Positions 54,027-61,874 of a DNA stretch of 64,000 bases are shown in pieces (position 1 is the first letter of the stretch; the number at the start of each line of letters is the position of its first letter). The stretch lies in the NCBI RefSeq assembly GCF_017976235.1, contig NZ_JACVHC010000002.1, positions 1 to 64,000 of the forward strand, written 5' to 3'. Source of the stretch: Pseudomonas anatoliensis (GTDB taxonomy: Bacteria > Pseudomonadota > Gammaproteobacteria > Pseudomonadales > Pseudomonadaceae). Position numbers and translations under genes: made by a program. The notes under the pieces are model-generated. The model was not told the origin of the DNA and did not search any database. It saw only the letters and a program-made list of their open reading frames with translations.

Positions 54027-55183
54027 GGTTTCGGCTCCGCCTGCACCACCTGCGGCGGCTCGCTCATGACTTGCACCGTCGAACCGGGTTTGAGCCGCGA
54101 CTGGCCATCGGTCACCAGCACGTCACCGGCCTTCACGCCTTTGATGATGTCCTGACCGCTGCCCTGATAAACCATCTGCACTTGCACGGCTTCAACCTTG
54201 TCGCCGTTCACTCGGTAAACAAAGTGCTGGTCGAGGCCGCGTTGTACGACGGTTGGCGGGACGACCAGCGCATCTTTGTCGAGGGCCGTCTGAATTTTTA
54301 CCGTCACCAGCAGGCCCGGCCAGAGCTTCTGGCTGGCATTGGCGAATTCGGCTTTGGCGCGGATGGTGCCGGTGTTGGCGTTAATCTGGTTGTCGATCAG
54401 GGTCAGGTGACCTTCGCCTAGCAGGTTGCCGGTTTCGCCGTCGGTGTCGGCGCCGATGTAAGCCTTGACCTGTGCATGTTGCGGATCGCTGATCAGGCCT
54501 TGCAGGGTCGGCAGCATTTGTTGTGGCAGAGAGAATTCGACGGCAATCGGGTCGATCTGGGTAACGGTGAACAGGCCTTGGGTGTCGGTCATGCGCAGGA
54601 AGTTGCCCTCATCGACTGTGCGAATACCGACGCGGCCAGTGACCGGGGAGCGAATCTGTGTGTAGGAAAGTTGTACCTGCGCTGCATCAATCGACGCTTG
54701 ATTGCCTTGGGCGCTGGCCTTTAGTTGGTTGACCAAGGCTTGTTGCTGGTCGTAGGTCTGCTTGGAAACGCCGTCATCGACGCTGAGCAGTTTGTAGCGT
54801 TTGAGATTGACCTGGGCGACTTGCAGTTGCGCCTGGCTTTCGCCGAGTTGGGCACGGGTCTGGTCGAGGCTGGCGCGGATCGAGCGGTCGTCGATGGTGG
54901 CGAGCAGGTCGCCTGCTTTTACTAACTGACCTTCCTTGACGAGGATTTTGGTCAGGGTGCCGTCGATCTGGGGGCGGATCACTACGCTGTGCAGGGACAG
55001 CACCGAGCCGATGCCGCTGGTGTAGCGGGGGACGTCTTTTTCGCTGACGGCGATCACTCGCACCGGGATGGCGGTAGGGGTGGCGAGTTTGGTCGGGGCG
55101 GGTTTGATTGCAAACCATAGGCCCATGGCTGCCAGGGCGATGAGCAGGGTGGCTAGCAGGGCTTTATTCTTTTGGATTCGCAT
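54023..55183 (-). CDS. RND efflux periplasmic adaptor (MdtA-like membrane fusion protein)
   Basis: This 386-residue adaptor has an N-terminal membrane helix or uncleaved signal (about 8-28), then barrel, lipoyl and hairpin domains. SVVIRPQIDGTLTKILVKEGQ and SYTQIRSPVTGRVGIRTVDEGNF are lipoyl half-motifs, and DQTRAQLGESQAQLQVAQVNL forms the coiled coil. It is the first gene of the efflux operon (adaptor-permease-regulator-kinase). No outer membrane factor gene is in the operon, so it presumably uses a TolC/OprM-type protein encoded elsewhere. Confidence 0.93.
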   Translation of the reverse strand: MRIQKNKALLATLLIALAAMGLWFAIKPAPTKLATPTAIPVRVIAVSEKDVPRYTSGIGSVLSLHSVVIRPQIDGTLTKILVKEGQLVKAGDLLATIDDRSIRASLDQTRAQLGESQAQLQVAQVNLKRYKLLSVDDGVSKQTYDQQQALVNQLKASAQGNQASIDAAQVQLSYTQIRSPVTGRVGIRTVDEGNFLRMTDTQGLFTVTQIDPIAVEFSLPQQMLPTLQGLISDPQHAQVKAYIGADTDGETGNLLGEGHLTLIDNQINANTGTIRAKAEFANASQKLWPGLLVTVKIQTALDKDALVVPPTVVQRGLDQHFVYRVNGDKVEAVQVQMVYQGSGQDIIKGVKAGDVLVTDGQSRLKPGSTVQVMSEPPQVVQAEPKP

Positions 55184-55309
55184 GCTTTTTGGGCGCCGAG
55201 GTTTGGAGTTTGGGCAGATTGGGTAGGTTATAAACCTGTGTGGGGGTCAGGAGGGTGACGGCTAGCTGTCAGCGCTGTCAGTTTCGTTTTGTGTACATAT
55301 CCGTTGCTG

Positions 55310-55580
55310 TGGTAACGGCCACTTAGGGTTCCGCCCTTACGGCGGGTCACTTTTGGCAAACGCCCCAAAAGTAACCAAAAGGTCTGTGCCCTGGCGTTCG
55401 GCCCCTCGCTGAGGCTCGGGGTCCCTTCGCTCCGGGATTGATCCGGGCGCATCGTCTCCGGTTTGCTTCGCTGCACCTCCTTTCGATGTGTTTGGCTTCG
55501 CCAAACGGTCGCTGCGCTCCCACCCCCGGATCAATCCCGGAACGAAGCCTGCCGACGGGCTCTGAGATCAAAATCAAGAG
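55310..55580. repeat. Dispersed Pseudomonas intergenic repeat with long inverted arms
   Basis: The segment begins with TTTTGGCAAACGCCCCAAAAG and contains short palindromes (GAGGCTCGGGG, TTTGGCTTCGCCAAAC). Around 55425-55447 and 55523-55546 lie inverted arms of about 23 bases that share CCGGGATTGATCCGGG with one mismatch. I recall similar blocks between genes in other Pseudomonas genomes. It is part of the 1.2-kb gene-free region 55184-56389. Confidence 0.65.
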
Positions 55581-55698
55581 CTTTACTCGAGCTAACGCTC
55601 ATTGTTGAGTGGGGCGGCATTCGCCGCGTGCGGGTTGTACCTCTCTCCTCTGTAGGAGCTGCCGCAGGCTGCGATCTTTTGATCTGGCTTTTGCTTTT

Positions 55699-56296
55699 TG
55701 TGGGAGCTGGCTTGCCAGCGATGGCGGCCTGCCAGCCGACCAATGTTTTGCAGACTGCATGCGAACCCATTGTAGGAGCGAGGCTGCTCGCGATGGCGGC
55801 CTGACAACTGCCCAATTTCTGGCAGGTGTACTCGGTTGAAACTGTGGGAGCTGGCTTACCAGCGATGGCGGCCTGCCAGCCGACCAATGTCTCGCAGACT
55901 GCATGCGAACCCATTGCAGGAGCGAGCCTGCTCGCGATGGCGGCCTGACAGTCGCCCAATTTCTGGCAGGTGTACTCGGTTGAAACTGTGGGAGCTGGCT
56001 TGCCAGCGATGGCGGCCTGACAGCCGACCAATGTCTCGCAGACTGCATGCGAACCCATTGTAGGAGTGAGCCTGCTCGCGATGGCGGCCTGACAGTCGCC
56101 CAATTTCTGGCAGGTGTACTCGGTTGAAACTGTGGGAGCTGGCTTGCCAGCGATGGCGGCCTGACAGTCGCCCAATTTCTGGCAGGTGTACTCGGTTGAA
56201 ACTGTGGGAGCTGGCTTGCCAGCGATGGCGGCCTGCCAGCCGACCAATGTCTCGCAGACTGCATGCGAACCCATTGCAGGAGCGAGCCTACTCGCG
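55699..56296. repeat. Tandem array of REP elements, nine starts exactly 72 bp apart
   Basis: Units start at 55699, 55771, 55843, 55915, 55987, 56059, 56131, 56203 and 56275, all in the same orientation. Two head types alternate: type A with GCTGGCTTGCCAGC and type B with GCGAGCCTGCTCGC. Each is a perfect small palindrome, so the stem differences are compensated. The higher-order unit is A+B = 144 bp; at 56131 an A head carries a B tail, breaking the alternation. A lone GCTGCCGCAGGCTGCGATC-type REP precedes the array (55651-55682). Open frames through it arise because 72 is a multiple of three. Confidence 0.9.
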
Positions 56297-56389
56297 CCAT
56301 CTACGCTTCTAAAGATCCGCTCCCGCCAGCGGATACACGTTGTATACCCCAGCCATTATCGCTGCGGGTCTCTTCGGGAGTGTCCTGCA

Positions 56390-56695
56390 ATGAAGCTCAA
56401 AACTGTCATTTCCAGTGTGCTTGTTTTACTTCCGCTAACGGTCTGCGCCGCGCCTCAGACCCTCTCTGGCGAGATCCGCTTCACCGGGCAAATCGTCGAT
56501 TCCGGGTGTGACGTCGGGCAAGTAGGTGCGTTGGCGACCAGCGAATCCCGGCAGATCGAACCCGCGCCAGGCGTTAAAGTTGATGTCGACACTTACCGCA
56601 ACGCTTGCAGCCGTGGGGCGTTGCCGTTTTCCATGACCTATGAGCCGCTGAAAACCTCGACGGACGCAGGCATCGTGACCATCACTTACCTGTAA
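56390..56695 (+). CDS. Small exported fimbrial-subunit-like protein
   Basis: This 101-residue protein has a signal peptide (about 1-20, CAA-PQT) and a mature start SGEIRFTGQIVDSGCDV. It resembles the N-terminal donor strand and first beta strands of type 1 pilin subunits (xxxFTGxIxxxxC), with a second Cys at the NACSRG segment. No chaperone or usher gene is near. It may be an orphan pilin-like protein. ATG 56390 follows GGGAGTGTCCTGCA. The last REP unit ends about 95 bp upstream. Confidence 0.65.
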   Translation: MKLKTVISSVLVLLPLTVCAAPQTLSGEIRFTGQIVDSGCDVGQVGALATSESRQIEPAPGVKVDVDTYRNACSRGALPFSMTYEPLKTSTDAGIVTITYL

Positions 56696-56806
56696 ACCGT
56701 TCGGCGTGCGGTGCAAATCTTCAGGTGCCGAGCCACGGCGCGCAGGTATACTGCGCGCCTTCGCGGCCCACTTACCGGGCGCGACTTTTTGTTTTGCGGA
56801 GCTTTC

Positions 56807-57046
56807 ATGACTTCCCCGATCCAACCGCCGGTTGACGACGCCGTGAGCGATGTCCCGGCCGATATGGCCGACGCCAGCGATTCCAAAGCCGAGATCCCGG
56901 CATTCAAGTTCCCGTTCAAACCGGGCGAACTGGCGGGTGCCAAAGGCTCTAACCAGCCGTGGTACAAGAACGGCGCCAAGAACGGCCATACCAAGAGCCC
57001 AGGCATGGCACCGCCGGGCACCCGTCGTTCGATGGGCAAGCGCTGA
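56807..57046 (+). CDS. Conserved small hypothetical protein
   Basis: This 79-residue hydrophilic protein has an acidic N-terminal half and a basic, Gly/Asn/Lys-rich C-terminal half (KNGAKNGHTKSPG, ending TRRSMGKR). It has no membrane segment or signal. GCGGAGC lies 6 nt before ATG 56807. The opposite charges of the two halves suggest a nucleic-acid- or protein-binding peptide, but I recognise no family. Confidence 0.6.
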   Translation: MTSPIQPPVDDAVSDVPADMADASDSKAEIPAFKFPFKPGELAGAKGSNQPWYKNGAKNGHTKSPGMAPPGTRRSMGKR

Positions 57047-57128
57047 GTTTTCCTTCGGGGAATTTGCGTTGGGTTGCGTGGGTTTTTGAGGGCGGCGACA
57101 GGTTTGGGATTGAGATCGCCTTCACTGG

Positions 57129-57226
57129 CCCCATCGCTGGCAAGCCAGCTCCCACAGGTTTTCCGGTTGTTCACTTATTTTGATGTACGACACAAGACCT
57201 TGTGGGAGCTAGCCTGCTGGCGATCA
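57129..57226. repeat. REP doublet (CTGGCAAGCCAG type)
   Basis: Inverted copies share the same core as the type A units of the 72-bp array and are separated by about 40 bp. They lie between the convergent ends of the 79-residue protein gene and the YkgJ-type gene. Confidence 0.85.
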
Positions 57227-57254
57227 GGCCAGTCAGATCGCTAGATAATCCGGA

Positions 57255-58004
57255 TCAAGCCGCCCGCAGCGATATAAACACATACGTCAGCGCCGGCTCC
57301 GTCACCACCTGCGCGCCCGCCGCCCGCACTTGCCCGGCCACGTCATCCCCGGACAAATGAAACAGCCATTCACTGGCCACTTCATCCAGTGGCTGCGCGT
57401 TCACCTGATCAATTACCTTCGCAAAAGCGTCCATATTCGGCAGATACGCGGTAAACCCGTCGCCCTTGAGCGCCGTGGTGCGGATACCCAGCGCAGCGCA
57501 GATCGCATCCTTTGACCTAATGTCATCACGATCAGCCTGACGCGAACGCTGAATCAGCTCGACCAGTTCCTGATCAACCAGCTCGCCCCCAACGATCAAC
57601 AGCGGCCCCTGTTCCCAAGACTCTGGCGGGCAATCCTTGGCGGCAGGGTTGAGCGGGATGTGCGGATTGATCTCCGCCGGATAAATCCTGCACACCAACG
57701 GTCGACGCTCGTAGATGCGGCACAGCTTGTCATCGTCAAGATTCCGACAAGGTCCGACGTTGTAAGCGGCAAAAGTGATGGCTACATGGGCTGCCGATTC
57801 ACCGCTGCGCACCGCTACCGAACGCCGTTCGGCATGTTCACGCTGCTGCGCCGGCAAGCCCAGGCCGTTGCCGAGAAAAGCCTCTACCAGCACGATCACC
57901 TGACCACCGTCCGCCGCCCACATGCGGGCTTCGGCCAGGGTCAGGGGAACGTGGTGGTCGGTGCAGCACTTGCCGCAGCCTACGCAGGAAAACGTCGTAT
58001 TCAT
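57255..58004 (-). CDS. YkgJ-family cysteine-cluster protein
   Basis: This 249-residue protein has an N-terminal CxxCxxCC (Cys7, Cys10, Cys13, Cys14 in CVGCGKCC) plus further cysteines in GPCRNL, KLCRIYERRPLVCRIYP and KDCPP. It is probably a metal- or Fe-S-binding protein of the UPF0153/YkgJ group (zinc- or iron-chelating), function unproven. I chose ATG 58004; a TTG at 58022 is in frame. It appears to be monocistronic. Confidence 0.85.
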   Translation of the reverse strand: MNTTFSCVGCGKCCTDHHVPLTLAEARMWAADGGQVIVLVEAFLGNGLGLPAQQREHAERRSVAVRSGESAAHVAITFAAYNVGPCRNLDDDKLCRIYERRPLVCRIYPAEINPHIPLNPAAKDCPPESWEQGPLLIVGGELVDQELVELIQRSRQADRDDIRSKDAICAALGIRTTALKGDGFTAYLPNMDAFAKVIDQVNAQPLDEVASEWLFHLSGDDVAGQVRAAGAQVVTEPALTYVFISLRAA

Positions 58005-58087
58005 TGAACGATCAATCTTCAATCAGGGTGTGAATCGGCGACATAAAGCCGCCATGGGATTACCGATCGAAGCAAGTTATGCGCCAT

Positions 58088-58414
58088 TCATTGGGTTTTG
58101 GAGGTCGGGCGGATCGAGTCCCACTCGGTGACGAACGCGGTTTTCGATTTTTTGTTGTACAGGCACAGCTCGGTGCCTTGTTGGCCCTTCATGTGTTTTT
58201 GCGGGTATTGGCCTTGCAACAACACAGCGGTGTAGCCGACGCGATCGTCGAATTGCGCGGCATTGCCGACCGGTTTGGCGTTCTTCAAGCCGCTGGCTTT
58301 GGTGCAACTGGCGAGCACGGTTTTGTCGTAGGCAGCCCAGGCATCAGGGCTGGACGCGTGGGCGTTGGAGGCGAGGGCGGTGAGGCAGAGCAGGCTTAAG
58401 GTGATGGCTTTCAT
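58088..58414 (-). CDS. Exported protein of unknown function
   Basis: The protein has 108 residues. A signal peptide (about 1-20, AHA-SSP) precedes a mature domain with two cysteines (VLASCTKASG and TELCLYNKKSK), probably disulfide-bonded. Similar short periplasmic proteins are common in pseudomonads, but I cannot assign a role. It has its own start ATG 58414 with GGACACC-type upstream sequence and a REP doublet before it. Confidence 0.7.
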   Translation of the reverse strand: MKAITLSLLCLTALASNAHASSPDAWAAYDKTVLASCTKASGLKNAKPVGNAAQFDDRVGYTAVLLQGQYPQKHMKGQQGTELCLYNKKSKTAFVTEWDSIRPTSKTQ

Positions 58415-58486
58415 GGTGGGTGTCCTTGGTCTTGGGTGGCCAAGGTTGGAGTCTGCCTAAAGAGTTTTGTTGCCTGGGACACCGCT

Positions 58487-58566
58487 AAAAGATCGCAGCC
58501 TTCGGCAGCTCCTACATGGATATGCGGTTCCCTGTAAGAGCTGCCGAAGGCTGCGATCTTTTGATT
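58487..58566. repeat. REP doublet upstream of the exported protein gene
   Basis: Inverted copies of GATCGCAGCCTTCGGCAGCT are separated by about 22 bp, just downstream of the GNAT gene's stop. Confidence 0.88.
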
Positions 58567-58570
58567 TTCT

Positions 58571-59053
58571 TCAGGTCGGTACGATTTCCCGGCGGACTAC
58601 GTACATCCCGGCACTTTCATACAATCGCTGTGCCCGCAGGTTGTCTTCCAGCACTTTCAAATCGACAAACCCTTCGCGCCGTTGCTGAAACACCTTGAAT
58701 GCATTGAGCAGCAATGCCCGGCCCAATCCTCGACCCTGAGCGCGCGGATGCACCACCAGGCTCTTGATATATGAACTGGTCCAGCACTGCGCCACACCAA
58801 CGACACCCTCGGCATCAATGGCAATGAAACACAGAGCCGGGTCATATTCCGGGTCGCTTTCAAACCGTTGCTGCCAAACCTCCAGCGCCGGCACCCGGCC
58901 GCCGCCTTCGAGGTGACCGAGTTGCATCAAGTCATGCACGGCGCCAGCCAGTTTCGGGCGATAGGTGCTGATTTCAACACCCAGCGGCCAGACGACTTCC
59001 GGCACGTCTGCACCCAGATCGCGCCGCAGCAAAAAGCAGTAAATCTCGCCCAA
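58571..59053 (-). CDS. GNAT-family N-acetyltransferase
   Basis: This 160-residue protein has the acetyl-CoA binding motif A (SLVVHPRAQGRGLGRALL) and the motif B segment LKVLEDNLRAQRLYESAGM. The acceptor substrate is unknown. The start is probably TTG 59053, 3 nt after the cheV stop, so translation is likely coupled to cheV; the next ATG would cut into the domain. Confidence 0.85.
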   Translation of the reverse strand: MGEIYCFLLRRDLGADVPEVVWPLGVEISTYRPKLAGAVHDLMQLGHLEGGGRVPALEVWQQRFESDPEYDPALCFIAIDAEGVVGVAQCWTSSYIKSLVVHPRAQGRGLGRALLLNAFKVFQQRREGFVDLKVLEDNLRAQRLYESAGMYVVRREIVPT

Positions 59054-59056
59054 GAC

Positions 59057-59959
59057 TCAGTAACCGTTGGCCGCGACGTGTTTGGCCGCTTCGATCAGAC
59101 GTTGGGTCAACTCCGGCGAGGAAAACTTCGTCAGCACGGCGTTGGCCCCGGCCAGTCGTGCCTTTTCGCTGTTCATCGCGCTGTCCAGCGAGGTGTGCAG
59201 CAGCACGTAGAGATGGGCGAAATCCGGGGTCTCGCGCAGGGTGCGGGTGAAGGCGTAGCCGTCCATCTCGGACATTTCGATGTCGGAGACGATCAGGTTG
59301 ATCTGCTGTGCGGTGCCCTGCAAATCGAGCAGGCAGTCGATGGCTTCCTTGGCGCTGCGTGCGGTATGGCATTGCAGGCCGAGATTGCGCAGGGTGTGCA
59401 CCGATTGTTGCAGCGCCACCTGACTGTCGTCGACCACCAGAATCCGCGCGTTGCCGAGGACGTCGGCGTCTTCCATGGTCAGGTCGGTCGGGGCCATTTC
59501 GATCTGCGCCGGGGCGATGCTGTGGATGACTTTTTCGATATCCAGCACCTGCACCAGCGTGCCGTCTACCGAGGTCACACCCGTGATGTAAGCGCGTGGC
59601 CCGCCGGAACCGAACGGCGGTGGTTTGATGTCGGTGGTCAGGCAGTGGACGATTTTGCTCACCGCTTGAACGTGCAGGCCCTGTTTGGAGCGGCTGACAT
59701 CGGTGACGATCAGGCAGCCACCGTTGGGGTCTTCCAGCGGTCGCTCGCCGATGGCGCGGCTGAGGTCGATGACCGACAGCGCGGCACCGCGCAGGGTGGC
59801 GATGCCTTTGACGTGCGGATGCGACTCCGGCAGCTTGGTCAGCGGCGGGCAGGGGATGATTTCACTGACTTTCAGCAGGTTGATCGCCATCAGCTTGCCG
59901 CTGCGCAAGGTAAACAGCAGAAGCGAAAGTGAATCTGCGCGGGCTTTGTTGGAAGACAT
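59057..59959 (-). CDS. cheV: Chemotaxis coupling protein CheV
   Basis: This 300-residue protein has an N-terminal CheW-like domain (about 10-155), which couples receptors to CheA, and a C-terminal receiver domain (about 170-298) with RILVVDDSQ, the phospho-acceptor Asp in LIVSDIEM and a Lys in LTKFSSP. Phosphorylation is thought to tune receptor-kinase coupling. No other chemotaxis genes lie in the window. It is followed immediately by the GNAT gene. Confidence 0.92.
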   Translation of the reverse strand: MSSNKARADSLSLLLFTLRSGKLMAINLLKVSEIIPCPPLTKLPESHPHVKGIATLRGAALSVIDLSRAIGERPLEDPNGGCLIVTDVSRSKQGLHVQAVSKIVHCLTTDIKPPPFGSGGPRAYITGVTSVDGTLVQVLDIEKVIHSIAPAQIEMAPTDLTMEDADVLGNARILVVDDSQVALQQSVHTLRNLGLQCHTARSAKEAIDCLLDLQGTAQQINLIVSDIEMSEMDGYAFTRTLRETPDFAHLYVLLHTSLDSAMNSEKARLAGANAVLTKFSSPELTQRLIEAAKHVAANGY

Positions 59960-60070
59960 AAAAACCTTCTGTGGAAAAAGGTGATGGGCGAGGGTGGAAA
60001 TCGCCAGAAACTATTGATGCCGGGTTATCGACTTGTCGGGGGCAGGCTTTAGTGCCTTTGGGCAGGTGAA

Positions 60071-60147
60071 GATCAAAAGATCGCAGCCTGCGGCAGCTCC
60101 TACAGAGATCACCTATCCCTGTAGGAGCTGCCGCAGGCTGCGATCTG
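60071..60147. repeat. REP doublet between cheV and norR
   Basis: Inverted copies of GCTGCCGCAGGCTGCGATC are separated by about 17 bp. The doublet lies immediately downstream of the norR stop and upstream of cheV. Confidence 0.88.
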
Positions 60148-60152
60148 TGCTT

Positions 60153-61709
60153 TTATTTCATGCCGAGGCGCTTGGCCATCCGCCCAAGATTCGCCCGATC
60201 CACCCCCAACTCCCGCGCCGCACTCGCCCAATTATCCTGATTACGTTCCAGTGCCGCGCTAATCAACTGCCGCTGATACGCCTCGGTCGCACTGCGCAAA
60301 TCCCCGCTGATCAATGGCACCGACGCCACAACCCCAGCCACTGGCTCAGGCAAGTTGTCCACAACCTCACGCGGCAAATCGAGATCCGCCGCACTCAAGC
60401 TCAGAATCTTCGGCCGCACCTTGCAGTTGCCCAAGGCCTTCAAGGCACTGCGCCCGATCAAGTGCTCCAGCTCACGCACGTTGCCCGGCCAAGTGTAGGC
60501 GAGCAGGGCATCCTGAGCATCGCTGTTCAGTCGCAGGCTATTGAGGCCCATGCGCGAGCGGTTCTGTTCGAGGAAGAAACCGCTGAGCAACAACACATCA
60601 CGCCCGCGATCACGCAGGGCCGGCACCCGTAGCGGGTAGACGCTCAGGCGATGGTAAAAGTCGGCACGGTAGCGACCGCTGCGCACTTCTTCGGCCAGGT
60701 CGCGGTTGGTCGCGGCGATCAAGCGCACGTCGACCTGATGCTCCTTGTCTGAGCCCAAACGTTGTAACTGGCCGCTCTGCAGCACGCGCAACAGTTTGGC
60801 CTGCACGGTCAGCGACAATTCGCCCACTTCATCGAGAAACAGCGTGCCGCCATTGGCCAGTTCGAATTTGCCGCGGCGGTCACTGGTGGCCCCGGTGAAG
60901 GCGCCGCGCACGTGGCCGAACAGCTCGCTTTCCACCAACGTGTCGGGCAATGCCGCGCAGTTGAGGCTGATGATCGGTTTGTCGGCGCGGGCTGAGGCGG
61001 CGTGGATTGCCTGAGCCACCAACTCCTTGCCAACCCCGGTTTCGCCGGTGATCAACACGGTCAGGTCGCTACCGCCGACCAGGTTGATCTCTTCCACAAG
61101 GCGCTTATGCGTCTTGCTCTGGCCGATCATTTCGCGGTTCTGCTGACCGCTGGCCTGCCTGTAAATCTCGGCGCGCTGGTGCTCGTCTTCGGCGCGGATG
61201 GCCAGACGCTCGATGCGTTCGGCGGCGTTGACCGTGGCCGAGGCAAGGCTGGCGAAGGCTTGCAATACGTCCAGTTCGATCGGCTCGAAGCGCTCCGGAT
61301 CGAGCGCGTCGAGGGTGATCAGGCCCCAGAGTTTTTCATCGACAAACAGCGGACAGCCGAGGCAATCGTGAACTTCCAGGTGATCGTCGAGGCCGTCGAT
61401 CAAACCGTCGTAAGGGTCGGGCAAGTCGCTGTCAGCGGCAAACCGGGTCGGCCCGGCGCCTGCCAGCAAAACTTCAAAGCGTGGATGCTCACTGACTTTG
61501 AAGCGGCGGCCGAGGGTGTCCGTACTCAAGCCATCCACCGCCAGTGGCACCAGCGATTCGCCGTCGAGGCGCAACAACGCGGCGGCATCGCAGGGCAGCA
61601 GGGCGCGCATGGCTTCGAGCAATCGACGATAACGCTCACCCTCCGGCAATTCGCGGGAGAGGTCGGAGACTAACGGAAGCAGGGCGGTCAGCAGGGATTT
61701 GGCGATCAT
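60153..61709 (-). CDS. norR: Nitric-oxide-responsive sigma54 activator NorR (FhpR)
   Basis: The protein has 518 residues. A GAF sensor domain (about 15-170) carries the Asp-rich DLPDPYDG (95-102), Cys116 and Asp134, corresponding to the region that binds the NO-sensing non-haem iron in E. coli NorR. The AAA+ domain has Walker A GETGVGKE (222-229) and the sigma54-contacting GAFTGA (269-274). A Fis-type HTH is at the C-terminus. It is divergent from hmp; P. aeruginosa has the same pairing (FhpR/fhp). It should activate hmp when NO is present. Confidence 0.95.
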   Translation of the reverse strand: MIAKSLLTALLPLVSDLSRELPEGERYRRLLEAMRALLPCDAAALLRLDGESLVPLAVDGLSTDTLGRRFKVSEHPRFEVLLAGAGPTRFAADSDLPDPYDGLIDGLDDHLEVHDCLGCPLFVDEKLWGLITLDALDPERFEPIELDVLQAFASLASATVNAAERIERLAIRAEDEHQRAEIYRQASGQQNREMIGQSKTHKRLVEEINLVGGSDLTVLITGETGVGKELVAQAIHAASARADKPIISLNCAALPDTLVESELFGHVRGAFTGATSDRRGKFELANGGTLFLDEVGELSLTVQAKLLRVLQSGQLQRLGSDKEHQVDVRLIAATNRDLAEEVRSGRYRADFYHRLSVYPLRVPALRDRGRDVLLLSGFFLEQNRSRMGLNSLRLNSDAQDALLAYTWPGNVRELEHLIGRSALKALGNCKVRPKILSLSAADLDLPREVVDNLPEPVAGVVASVPLISGDLRSATEAYQRQLISAALERNQDNWASAARELGVDRANLGRMAKRLGMK

Positions 61710-61718
61710 GGTCGTGTA

Positions 61719-61774
61719 GTCAAAGAGACAAGATGTAGTCGGGATGACTATAAGGTGTCCTGAGTCGATATGAC
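61719..61774. promoter_or_regulatory. Three NorR enhancer sites (GT-N7-AC)
   Basis: GTCAAAGAGAC (61719-61729), GTCGGGATGAC (61738-61748) and GTCGATATGAC (61764-61774) all fit the GT-N7-AC consensus of NorR. E. coli norVW also has three. The first lies only 10 bases from the norR start codon, which suggests autoregulation. Confidence 0.78.
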
Positions 61775-61814
61775 TACGTTATTTTCAAGTGGCTGATTTA
61801 AAACAGAAAAATAG

Positions 61815-61831
61815 TTGGCACGAAAACTGAT
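61815..61831 (+). promoter_or_regulatory. hmp: Candidate sigma54 (-24/-12) promoter of hmp
   Basis: TTGGCACGAAAACTGAT matches the -24 box (TGGCAC) well. The -12 GC dinucleotide is replaced by GA at the correct 10-nt spacing. It lies 41 bp after the last NorR site and about 45 bp before the hmp ATG. Confidence 0.6.
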
Positions 61832-61874
61832 AAAGCCACGTTAACTTTTCAAAGAAAGCTCAGGAGTCACCCTT

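Noticed and set aside
55699..56296. CRISPR array
   Set aside because: The regular spacing is attractive, but the whole 72-bp unit is repeated, including the would-be spacers. Each unit holds a REP palindrome, and no cas genes are present.
55531..56300. Two overlapping minus-strand open frames of 247 and 233 residues with repetitive protein sequence
   Set aside because: They run through the tandem REP array, whose 72-bp period keeps frames open by chance. There is no ribosome-binding site, and the sequence variation follows DNA palindrome pairing, not codons.
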